From positions 1-5,925 of the forward strand of contig DJVD01000152.1 in assembly GCA_002440805.1 (NCBI GenBank): a stretch of 5,925 nucleotides of DNA, given 5' to 3'. Below, piece after piece: positions 1-5,373 of the stretch. The position numbers were made by a program, and so were the translations under genes. This DNA comes from Chloroflexi bacterium UBA6265. GTDB taxonomy: Bacteria; Chloroflexota; Chloroflexia; Thermomicrobiales; UBA6265. The first letter of the stretch is position 1. Each line of letters starts with the position of its first letter. Below the pieces are notes generated by a model. It was not told the origin of the DNA and ran no database searches. It was given only the letters and a program-made list of their open reading frames with translations.

Positions 1-26
1 GTTCAATCGATCTCCCGGGTCACGCG

Positions 27-560
27 TTAGCTGGATGGCGTGGATGCCGGGGTGGCGTTGCTTGGGTCTTGGCGTTGTTCGGGGTGATTTTGACCCTCCG
101 GGATCTGGGCGTCTGGCGTTGGCGACACGATCGGCGTCGCGCTGTAGTTGTCCCGCACAGCGGCCACCTCAGCCTCCGTCACCGGCGCGGAGTTGTTGTC
201 CCACTCCTGGCGGACAAAGGTGATCACCGAGGCGATATCGGCATTGGAATAGGTGCTGTTGAATCGTGGCATGCCACCGCGACCATACAGGACCGTGTAT
301 ATGAACAGGGTTGGATCCTCAAGGTTGGCGATACCGCCCTTATTCAGCGGCAGGTAAATACCCGGGACACCATTGCCATCCACCTGGTGGCACGCCACGC
401 AAACGGTGTAGTAAATGGATGCACCCCGCTGGATCATTTGCTCCTCGGTCATCTCCGGAGTTGCATCCTGGGCGTTGGAGAGCAACGGAATCGACACCAG
501 CAGGGTGATGCCCACAATCGAGAGCAGCGCAACAATGCGTGTTCGCATTCGTGAAGTCAT
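27..560 (-). CDS. Secreted class I mono-haem cytochrome c
   Basis: A 177-residue exported cytochrome c that probably carries electrons outside the cytoplasmic membrane. The N-terminus has basic residues, a hydrophobic core at about 9-27 and a likely signal peptidase site after S-N-A (about residue 30), with no lipobox cysteine. The haem-binding motif C54-V-A-C57-H58 is followed by the usual DGNGVPG stretch. M97 in GRGGMP is the likely distal haem ligand, and a class I C-terminal helix (ADIASVITFVRQEW) ends near residue 120. The last ~40 residues are an unstructured tail rich in Pro, Ser, Thr and Gln. The start is set by AAAGGAG just upstream; a second Met at codon 5 is less well placed. It lies 11 bases after the flavin oxidase gene in the same direction, so it is the likely electron acceptor of that enzyme (inference). 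The fold and haem site are clear; the partner is not proven. Confidence 0.9.
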   Translation of the reverse strand: MTSRMRTRIVALLSIVGITLLVSIPLLSNAQDATPEMTEEQMIQRGASIYYTVCVACHQVDGNGVPGIYLPLNKGGIANLEDPTLFIYTVLYGRGGMPRFNSTYSNADIASVITFVRQEWDNNSAPVTEAEVAAVRDNYSATPIVSPTPDAQIPEGQNHPEQRQDPSNATPASTPSS

Positions 561-566
561 GGCGTT

Positions 567-573
567 CTCCTTT
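567..573 (-). promoter_or_regulatory. Shine-Dalgarno of the cytochrome c gene, overlapping the oxidase stop
   Basis: On the minus strand AAAGGAG lies 6 bases before the cytochrome ATG and shares bases with the TAA stop of the upstream oxidase gene (572-574). This fixes the cytochrome start at 560 and suggests translational coupling, which would keep the two proteins in step. Confidence 0.75.
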
Positions 574-2209
574 ATCCCTGCATCACGCGGGTATGAAGCT
601 TCTCAACCTGCATCCATGCGGCCTGCACGGCACCTTCCATCCACGCGTTCACATGGCTGAGGTGTTCGCCCACGAGGTAGATGCGACCATCGGGTTCCTG
701 GAGGATAGGCATGACCTGCTCGCGGCTCTCGCTGGTGAAGCTGGGCCAGGCCCCGAGGCTGTAGGGTTCCAGGTGCCACGCAACCGAGAACGCGCTAATG
801 TACTCGTCGCGCATTTGCGGGTGCACCTTGCTGCCAAGCGTGAGTGCGAGTTGGGCGCGATCCTCGTACGGCAGTGAACTCACGAAGGCGGCATTGGTGC
901 CGAAGTTGTACATCCCCAGCATTGCTCCGCCATTGGCGCTGAGATAGTCGTCGTCCGGATAGCCGAGGATACCCAACTGGCTAATATTGGTGAAGCTTTG
1001 GCCACCATAAATCCAGTCGTCCTCTTCCCAGAAGCGGCGTTTGAAACCGATGCCCATGCGCAGTGCCATGGCATAGGGGACGGAGCGAATCGCGGTCTGC
1101 ATGGAATCGCTGAAGTTCACGCTCACCTTCAGGAGTGCCGACAGCGGGATGTTGCACATGACGTAGTCGCCGACGATTTCTTCATCCTCGCCGGTCTCCT
1201 TGTTCGTATAGGTAACGGTCACGCCAGCATCGTCCTGGTTGATGCGGGTTACCGGCGAGTTGAGCTTCAGGCGCTCGCCAAATGCTGCCTTAAAACCCAC
1301 TTCGTACAGTTGGTCCATGCCGCCCTTTGGCTTTACCATCGTGGTTTGCCAATCGAATACTGCGGTGGCCGCCAGGTAACCGCCAGCAGCCTGCATCATC
1401 GAATCAGCGAACGGCAGCAGGTCGGCGAGCGGATAGGGATCGTTCACTTTGCCCGGCGAGTACACATCGGGAAGCACGGCATAGCCGCGGTGATCGGTAG
1501 GTTTATAGCTAAGGTCATCGGCCTCGAGAATGCCCCAGTTAATGAGGTAACTCTTCCAGTGCTCAAGATCCTCTTCCGTCAGCTCTTCATCCAGTGCGTT
1601 TTGGTCGAGCGCATTGGCGAGGTATTGGCTGGAGTAGCCGGCCATGTCGGCCTGTAGCTCATGGAGGCGCATCTTTGTGCTATCGAGGTTGCCATCAATA
1701 CCTTCGGCATAGACCCAGCCGTTAAGGTTGAGGTTCTTGTGATCAATCAGCGGCACATTCAGCTCGCGGCAGTAATGGAAGAAGCCGTTGTGGTAAAACG
1801 GCACACGGCTGGGTCCGGCATCCCACCAGAACCCTTCGGGCCAGTCGCAGGTTTGTTCGCCCTTGCCGTATTCCTCGCCAGTGGTGCCGCCGCGAATGGT
1901 CCAGACATGGCCGCCGACCCGATCGCGGGCCTCCAGGATCGTGACATCGTAGCCCAGTTTCATTAACTCGTAGGCCGCTGGGCAGCCGCCTGGGCCGGCG
2001 CCGATCACGATTACTTTTGTGCCTTCGCCGTTTCCATCAAGTTTCGGTGGCTCGGTCAGGCCATCCATCGCGTTCTGGCCCCAGGCGTTGAGCAGGTTAA
2101 GCATCCCGGCGGATCCCAACGTCGCGCCGGTCATGTGCAGGAATCGCCTCCGAGTTAACGGTGCCCCCAACCGGGTCGACGGTTTGCTACCCTGTGGTGC
2201 GGAGTTCAT
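572..2209 (-). CDS. Tat-exported flavin amine / L-amino-acid oxidase family enzyme
   Basis: A 545-residue FAD enzyme of the flavin amine oxidase family, which oxidises a C-N bond to an imine that hydrolyses. The twin-arginine motif T19-R-R-R-F-L-H25 plus a mild hydrophobic stretch (27-42) indicates folded export by Tat. The Rossmann FAD site is VIGAGPGG (68-75), with E93 as the ribose ligand and R97-V-G-G-H101. Near the C-terminus are YLVGEH (511-516) and W523-M-E-G-A, the second FAD segment; no cysteine is at the usual covalent attachment place, so FAD is probably non-covalent. G132-P-S-R135 matches the GPMR segment of snake-venom L-amino-acid oxidases, whose Arg binds the substrate carboxylate, hinting at an amino-acid substrate (inference). 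K295-GGMDQL is another family motif. The ATG at 2209 is preferred: it follows GGAGGGG and the Tat motif then sits near the N-terminus. An in-frame ATG at 2287 lies upstream of the likely -35 box. The exact substrate is unknown. Confidence 0.9.
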   Translation of the reverse strand: MNSAPQGSKPSTRLGAPLTRRRFLHMTGATLGSAGMLNLLNAWGQNAMDGLTEPPKLDGNGEGTKVIVIGAGPGGCPAAYELMKLGYDVTILEARDRVGGHVWTIRGGTTGEEYGKGEQTCDWPEGFWWDAGPSRVPFYHNGFFHYCRELNVPLIDHKNLNLNGWVYAEGIDGNLDSTKMRLHELQADMAGYSSQYLANALDQNALDEELTEEDLEHWKSYLINWGILEADDLSYKPTDHRGYAVLPDVYSPGKVNDPYPLADLLPFADSMMQAAGGYLAATAVFDWQTTMVKPKGGMDQLYEVGFKAAFGERLKLNSPVTRINQDDAGVTVTYTNKETGEDEEIVGDYVMCNIPLSALLKVSVNFSDSMQTAIRSVPYAMALRMGIGFKRRFWEEDDWIYGGQSFTNISQLGILGYPDDDYLSANGGAMLGMYNFGTNAAFVSSLPYEDRAQLALTLGSKVHPQMRDEYISAFSVAWHLEPYSLGAWPSFTSESREQVMPILQEPDGRIYLVGEHLSHVNAWMEGAVQAAWMQVEKLHTRVMQG

Positions 2210-2216
2210 ACGGTTT

Positions 2217-2223
2217 CCCCTCC
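2217..2223 (-). promoter_or_regulatory. Shine-Dalgarno of the flavin oxidase gene
   Basis: On the minus strand GGAGGGG lies 7 bases before the ATG at 2209. It is a strong match to the anti-SD sequence and decides the start against the longer in-frame option beginning at 2287. Confidence 0.7.
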
Positions 2224-2237
2224 CATGCGAATGTCCG

Positions 2238-2250
2238 ACAGGTGTCCTGT
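2238..2250. promoter_or_regulatory. Small dyad ACAGG-tgt-CCTGT, possible operator
   Basis: A perfect 5-bp inverted repeat with a 3-base centre. It lies just downstream of the candidate -10 of the oxidase promoter, where the transcript would start, a typical repressor position. Its half-site resembles the CCTG/CAGG core of the larger dyad 50 bases away. No regulator gene is in the window. Confidence 0.25.
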
Positions 2251-2254
2251 ATTC

Positions 2255-2283
2255 AGTGTTGAGAATTCGTCGGCCGCTGTCAA
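2255..2283 (-). promoter_or_regulatory. Candidate sigma-70-type promoter of the oxidase-cytochrome operon
   Basis: On the minus strand a perfect TTGACA (plus coordinates 2278-2283) is followed after 17 bases by AACACT (2255-2260), which matches TATAAT at three of six positions. Transcription would start near 2248, leaving a leader of about 40 bases before the ATG at 2209. The good -35 and weak -10 suggest that a regulator modulates it. Confidence 0.4.
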
Positions 2284-2304
2284 GCATTTCCTGACAGGTA
2301 ATGC
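2284..2304. promoter_or_regulatory. 21-bp near-perfect dyad between divergent promoters, likely operator
   Basis: Arms GCATT-t-CCTG and CAGG-t-AATGC face each other about a central A. Nine of ten base pairs are complementary; only the T/T pair at position 6 fails. The dyad directly abuts the -35 box of the leftward oxidase promoter and covers the candidate -35 of the rightward promoter, so one bound dimer could control both. Length and symmetry fit a helix-turn-helix dimer. The protein that binds it is not in the window. Confidence 0.4.
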
Positions 2305-2320
2305 AATTGGCTGGGACAAT
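2291..2320 (+). promoter_or_regulatory. Candidate promoter of the DUF4037 operon
   Basis: CTGACA (2291-2296) and GACAAT (2315-2320) are spaced by 18 bases; each is one or two changes from consensus. Transcription would start near 2327, giving a leader of about 70 bases to the ATG at 2396. The -35 lies inside the 21-bp dyad. Confidence 0.3.
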
Positions 2321-2334
2321 GCCTTACAGCCACG

Positions 2335-2361
2335 ACAACCTCGAGCGTGGTTGTGGACAAC
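2335..2361 (+). other. Overlapping inverted repeats in the DUF4037 leader
   Basis: ACAACC (2335-2340) pairs with GGTTGT (2349-2354) around an 8-base loop. The second arm also takes part in GTTGT-GG-ACAAC (2350-2361). The two pairings exclude each other in RNA, so this may be a small switchable leader structure or a DNA operator. The evidence is only the symmetry. Confidence 0.2.
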
Positions 2362-2395
2362 TGGTCGACTTGCTAGCGAAGTGAGGTTCGAGGTG

Positions 2396-3484
2396 ATGAG
2401 ACACGAGTTCGTGCCGGGTGTCGACGTAGCACGCAGCCTGGCCGGCGTCATTGAACCCAGGCTGCGGGTGATGTTCCCGCAGCTCTCCCTGGCGCTTGCG
2501 TTTATCGGGCCTGGATCGGACGTAGCTGGCTATGACACCGAACGCAGCATGGATCACGATTGGGGTCCGCGCCTGACAATCGTGGTGCCAGAGAGTGCCT
2601 GCAACGATGTGGCCGCGCGGATCGATGCCGCCATCGACGACGTATTGCCGGCAAACATTGCCGGGTTTCCTGCCCGATTCTCCCTGCATGCCGATGGCAC
2701 CACCTTCCCGGACGAATCGGGGACCATCCATCGCCTTCGCGTTACGAGCGTGCAGCGAATCTTGCGAGGGACGCTCGGTATCGATGACCAGATCGATCTC
2801 ACCCCCGCCGTTTGGCTCTCAACGCCAATGCAGTCGTTGCTGGAAATCACTTCTGGCCAGGTGTTTGTGGACGATGCCGGTGAATTGAATGCAATGCGTG
2901 CGATCCTGGGGTTCTATCCGATGGATATCCTGCGGTACCAGCTTGCGGCACTTTGGATGCGGGTCTCGCAAGTACAGCCATTCGTGGGTCGCGCAGGTGA
3001 AGTGGGGGACGAGGCAGGCTCTGCCACCATCGCGGCTGGTCTGGTGCGGGATCTGATGCGGATCGGGTTGCTGCAATCGGGGCAGTACGCACCCTATGCC
3101 AAGTGGCTCGGCACTGCGTTCGCCAACACCAAAATCGGTTCTGTGGTCTTGCCCGATCTCACAACCTCACTGCACGCTACTACCTGGCACGATCGGGAGG
3201 CGGGCCTCAATCGCGCCGGATCGCACCTCGTTCGGCAGCTCAATGGCCTGGCACTGGCCCGCCCTGTTCCAGAGGCTGCGGTACCGTTTCACACCCGGCC
3301 ATTCCAGGTTCTGCCCGCTGAAGAGATCGCCCATGCGCTGCAAGCGTCACTTGCAGATACACGGCTTGCCCGGCTGCCCTCATTCGTCGGCGGGATCGAC
3401 ATCGTCACAGATTCCACTGACGCGCTCAAATCGCCACCGTTTCGGGTTGCCTTTCAAACGATGCTACAATCTTTCTTACGTTAG
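2396..3484 (+). CDS. DUF4037 family protein, nucleotidyltransferase-like
   Basis: A 362-residue soluble protein with no signal peptide or membrane segment. The N-terminal part has the block G40-S-D-V-A-G-Y-D47 followed by D53-H-D-W-G, which resembles the GS...D motif and acidic pocket of polymerase-beta-type nucleotidyltransferases and is characteristic of DUF4037 proteins. A helical C-terminal region with YPMDILRYQLAALW and YAPYAKWLGTAF fits the DUF4037 domain. The reaction and substrate are unknown. The ATG at 2396 has GAGG 9 bases upstream. The reading frame stays open to 2225, but that stretch overlaps the divergent control region and looks non-coding. The stop lies 26 bases before the acetyltransferase start, so the three rightward genes may form an operon. 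Assignment to DUF4037 is by recognition of the motif block. Confidence 0.75.
   Translation: MRHEFVPGVDVARSLAGVIEPRLRVMFPQLSLALAFIGPGSDVAGYDTERSMDHDWGPRLTIVVPESACNDVAARIDAAIDDVLPANIAGFPARFSLHADGTTFPDESGTIHRLRVTSVQRILRGTLGIDDQIDLTPAVWLSTPMQSLLEITSGQVFVDDAGELNAMRAILGFYPMDILRYQLAALWMRVSQVQPFVGRAGEVGDEAGSATIAAGLVRDLMRIGLLQSGQYAPYAKWLGTAFANTKIGSVVLPDLTTSLHATTWHDREAGLNRAGSHLVRQLNGLALARPVPEAAVPFHTRPFQVLPAEEIAHALQASLADTRLARLPSFVGGIDIVTDSTDALKSPPFRVAFQTMLQSFLR
3462..3470 (+). promoter_or_regulatory. Possible extended -10 promoter ahead of the acetyltransferase gene
   Basis: TGcTACAAT is an extended -10 element (TG plus TACAAT, five of six to consensus) inside the last codons of the DUF4037 gene. No good -35 is seen. 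Transcription would start near 3477, about 34 bases before the ATG at 3511, allowing the two small genes to be expressed apart from DUF4037. Confidence 0.3.
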
Positions 3485-3489
3485 GTAAG
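3475..3489. promoter_or_regulatory. Dyad CTTAC-gttag-GTAAG at the end of the DUF4037 gene
   Basis: A perfect 5-bp inverted repeat with a 5-base spacer. It contains the DUF4037 stop codon and lies just where the candidate internal promoter would start transcription. It could be an operator, a weak hairpin between cistrons, or chance. Confidence 0.2.
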
Positions 3490-3510
3490 GTGTCAGAGTC
3501 TGGGGGCAAA

Positions 3511-3786
3511 ATGGAATTATCCAAGAATCCGGCGGCCAAACGATTCGAGGCGCGTGTCGATGGTGAACTGGCAGGGTTTGCCGAGTATATCGAAATGACC
3601 GGGCTCGTTATCTTCAGCCATACCGAGGTGTTCCCGGCATTCGAGGGGACGGGGGTTGGCTCGTCTCTCGCCCGGTTTGCGCTTGACGCCGTGCGGGAGG
3701 ACGGTAGCCGTAAGGTGCAGCCGCTCTGTCCATTCATCAAATCGTGGATTGAACGACACCCGGATTACCAGGACCTCGTGAGGTAA
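3511..3786 (+). CDS. Minimal GNAT N-acetyltransferase, YjdJ / COG2388 type
   Basis: A 91-residue acetyltransferase-like protein, the usual size of this compact single-domain family. The N-terminus (N6-PAAKRFEARVDGELAGFAEY) is the family opening, then HTEV strands, the acetyl-CoA loop E45-G-T-G-V-G50, and the helix SLARFALDAVRE. P71-L-C-P-F places the conserved Cys at 73; a cysteine at this place was proposed as catalytic in the Arabidopsis member At1g77540. The C-terminal helix W79-IERHPDY is typical. The acceptor substrate is unknown for the family. ATG 3511 follows GGGGG closely and starts at the usual family position. A GTG at 3490 would add seven residues (MSESGGK) and cannot be excluded. 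It ends 5 bases before the YjdI-like gene, a partner also found next to yjdJ in E. coli, so joint function is likely. Confidence 0.85.
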   Translation: MELSKNPAAKRFEARVDGELAGFAEYIEMTGLVIFSHTEVFPAFEGTGVGSSLARFALDAVREDGSRKVQPLCPFIKSWIERHPDYQDLVR

Positions 3787-3791
3787 CTGCC

Positions 3792-4025
3792 ATGGTGCGC
3801 AAACTCTATACTGGCCCGATCCTGGACGTGAGTTTCGACGGGGAGATATGCCAACACGCTGCCGAGTGCGTACGAGGTATGCCCCAGGTATATGACACAT
3901 CCAAACGACCCTGGATTAACGCCGAATATGCCAATACGCCGGAATTGGCGGAGGAGCTCCGTCAGGTCACTCGTCGTTGCCCCAGCGGTGCCTTGCAACT
4001 CCACGAACATGAGCCCCCAACGTAG
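3792..4025 (+). CDS. YjdI-type divergent 4Fe-4S mono-cluster protein
   Basis: A 77-residue ferredoxin-like protein of the Fer4_19 / YjdI family. Conserved features are I19-C-Q-H-A-A-E-C26-V-R-G, P40-W-I, and R62-C-P-S-G-A-L68, nearly the same blocks as in E. coli YjdI. Cysteines 20, 26 and 63 are the only ones, so if a 4Fe-4S cluster is bound the fourth ligand must be something else, perhaps H22 (inference). The role is presumably small-scale electron transfer or cluster sensing in the cytoplasm, but no pathway is established. GAGG lies 8 bases before the ATG, overlapping the end of the acetyltransferase gene, which supports coupled translation. The gene order is reversed relative to E. coli yjdI-yjdJ. 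No terminator hairpin with a T-run is evident just after the stop. Confidence 0.88.
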   Translation: MVRKLYTGPILDVSFDGEICQHAAECVRGMPQVYDTSKRPWINAEYANTPELAEELRQVTRRCPSGALQLHEHEPPT

Positions 4026-4290
4026 AACGACGAACGAGCGGCCCCGGTGTTGATGGGATGCGGCTCGTTAGGTTCCCTGTCCGGGCTGCCTGCGAATCAT
4101 CCTCGATCCGCCCGTCGTTCTCTGCGATCAAAGCAGGTTGGTCAAATGTCCCGTCACCCGGCACTTCGTTAGCCGGTTCGGCTTTGGCCCGGCTGTTCCC
4201 ATGCCTCGATGCCATCCACGTCAATGTTGATGTGACCAATTCCCCAAAACATCGTAAGAATTCCGGTTCAATATGCGCCCACTGATCACC

Positions 4291-4318
4291 GACTGGCCAG
4301 TCAATCCGCCCGATTGAC
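4291..4318. promoter_or_regulatory. Two overlapping dyads upstream of the aldo/keto reductase
   Basis: GACTGGCCAGTC (4291-4302) is a perfect 12-bp palindrome. It shares three bases with GTCAATC-cgccc-GATTGAC (4300-4318), a perfect 7-bp inverted repeat with a 5-base spacer. They sit where the -35 region and upstream activator site would be for a -10 at 4321-4326, so one or two regulators may bind here. Confidence 0.35.
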
Positions 4319-4320
4319 GG

Positions 4321-4326
4321 TATGAT
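4321..4326 (+). promoter_or_regulatory. Candidate -10 box of the aldo/keto reductase gene
   Basis: TATGAT matches five of six consensus bases. At the expected distance upstream there is no recognisable -35 but instead the dyad cluster, as in activator-dependent promoters. The leader would be about 40 bases. Confidence 0.3.
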
Positions 4327-4329
4327 TGT

Positions 4330-4346
4330 GGTGGTGCATGGCCACC
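4330..4346 (+). other. Leader hairpin of the aldo/keto reductase transcript
   Basis: GGTGG pairs with CCACC around the 7-base loop TGCATGG. It lies in the predicted 5' leader, upstream of the Shine-Dalgarno AGGA (4361-4364), and does not cover it. It may only affect transcript stability. Confidence 0.2.
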
Positions 4347-4371
4347 GTTTCTAGCTGAACAGGAAGACACG

Positions 4372-5307
4372 ATGAAGACATTTACGATGCCAGGCAGCGA
4401 TATCCTGGCCCCGAACATTGTGCTTGGACTCATGCGCATCGGTGACAAAACCGACGCCGAAGTTCAGGCGCTCTACACCACCGCGCGCGAAGTTGGTATC
4501 GATTTTTTCGACCACGCCGCAGTCTATGGTGCCGAGTTGCACGGTTGCGAAGTGAAGTTCGCCAACGCCCTCAACCTCAGCGCGGACCAGCGGAGTGAGA
4601 TCACCCTTCAAACCAAGGCCGGGATCGTCAAGGATGGTCCGTACTTCGATTTTTCGTATGAGCATATCGTCGAGTCCGTCGACGCGTCGCTTCGGGCGTT
4701 AAACACGGACTATATCGATATCCTGCTGTTGCATCGCCCCGATGCACTGGTCGAACCCGAGGAAGTGGCCCGGGCGTTTGACGAACTGCTTGCTGCGGGC
4801 AAGGTACGCGCGTTTGGTGTGTCCAATCACACTCCTCGCCAGATCGACCTGTTGAAGAAATATGTCCAGCAGCCACTCATCGCGAACCAGGTGCAACTTT
4901 CGATTACACACGCACCGATCATCGCCAGTGGCGTCGCCTCCAACATGCATGGCCTGGCGCAGTCGATCTCGCTCGAAGGAGGCGGATTGCTGGATTACTG
5001 TCGCCTGCACGACATCACGGTCCAGGCATGGTCACCATTCCAGGCTGGTTTCTTTACCGGTACATTCCTTGGAGATCCGGAATACGCCGCGCTGAACACC
5101 GTGCTCGAGAAGCTTGCTGCCGAATACGAAACCACGTCGCTTGCCATTGCGACCGCATGGATCACCCGGCATCCCGCCAACATCCAGGTTGTGTTGGGAA
5201 CCACCAATCCCGGTCGTGTTGCCGAGGCAGCGCAGGGATCGGAAATTCCGCTCACCCGCGCCCAGTGGTACGAGGTCTTCCGCGCTGCTGGATATATCGT
5301 TCCGTAG
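4372..5307 (+). CDS. Aldo/keto reductase, YdhF-like (COG4989) branch
   Basis: A 311-residue cytoplasmic NAD(P)H-dependent carbonyl reductase with the (beta/alpha)8 barrel of the aldo/keto reductase superfamily. The full catalytic tetrad is present: D47 and Y52 in FFDHAAVYG, K82 in LQTKAG, and H121 in LLLHRPD. Further family marks are GVSN (149-152), N172-Q-V-Q, AWSPF (219-223) and the cofactor-binding LGTTNPGRV near the C-terminus. The LLLHRPDALVEPEEVARAF segment with the following NQVQLS...H resembles E. coli YdhF. The natural substrate is unknown. The start has AGGA 7 bases upstream and full family length. It appears to be a single-gene unit, with its own candidate promoter and dyads before it and a hairpin terminator after it; neighbours give no pathway. 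Confidence 0.92.
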   Translation: MKTFTMPGSDILAPNIVLGLMRIGDKTDAEVQALYTTAREVGIDFFDHAAVYGAELHGCEVKFANALNLSADQRSEITLQTKAGIVKDGPYFDFSYEHIVESVDASLRALNTDYIDILLLHRPDALVEPEEVARAFDELLAAGKVRAFGVSNHTPRQIDLLKKYVQQPLIANQVQLSITHAPIIASGVASNMHGLAQSISLEGGGLLDYCRLHDITVQAWSPFQAGFFTGTFLGDPEYAALNTVLEKLAAEYETTSLAIATAWITRHPANIQVVLGTTNPGRVAEAAQGSEIPLTRAQWYEVFRAAGYIVP

Positions 5308-5326
5308 CAGGACAGTACGCATACAC

Positions 5327-5359
5327 AAAAACGGGGACCGGCATGTGCCGGTCCCCGTT
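5327..5359. terminator. Bidirectional intrinsic terminator between the aldo/keto reductase and clpX
   Basis: A perfect 14-bp inverted repeat (5330-5343 and 5346-5359) with a tiny TG centre and a GC-rich stem around GGGGACCGGC. Read on the minus strand, the stem runs into TTTTT, a classic factor-independent terminator for clpX. On the plus strand the stem is followed by TT-gacg-TTTT, weaker but adequate for the aldo/keto reductase. It lies in the 66-base gap between the two convergent stop codons. Confidence 0.9.
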
Positions 5360-5373
5360 GACGTTTTCGTGTA

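Larger units (their letters stand above)
4026..4371. other. 346-base intergenic region without a convincing gene
   Basis: Open frames of 27 to 90 codons exist here on both strands, but none has a good ribosome site, family resemblance or clean placement. A short hairpin (CCGGC 4158-4162 with GCCGG 4172-4176) lacks a T-run. The right end carries the dyads and leader of the aldo/keto reductase described separately. The gap is long for this dense window and could hold a decayed gene or an unannotated small RNA; the sequence alone does not show either. Confidence 0.5.

Noticed and set aside
998..1966. Long plus-strand open frames opposite the oxidase gene (998-1657 and 1661-1966)
   Set aside because: They are antisense to a clear gene and follow from its codon bias; the proteins resemble no family and lack ribosome sites.
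2210..2287. Longer start of the flavin oxidase at the ATG at 2287
   Set aside because: It lies upstream of the best -35 box, has no good ribosome site, and would bury the Tat motif 45 residues into the protein. ATG 2209 has a strong Shine-Dalgarno.
2225..2395. Longer start of the DUF4037 protein
   Set aside because: The extension overlaps promoters and dyads of the divergent region and has no family-like sequence. ATG 2396 has a ribosome site.
4158..4176. CCGGC/GCCGG hairpin as a terminator for the YjdI-like gene
   Set aside because: It is about 130 bases past the stop, has a short stem and lacks a T-run.
4169..4252. 27-codon minus-strand frame starting MFWGIGHINIDVDGIEAW
   Set aside because: The sequence looks protein-like, but there is no good Shine-Dalgarno and it is too short to tell from chance.
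3967..4285. Open frames in the gap after the YjdI-like gene (90 codons minus, 75 codons plus)
   Set aside because: No family resemblance, no ribosome site, and one runs antisense into the YjdI-like gene.
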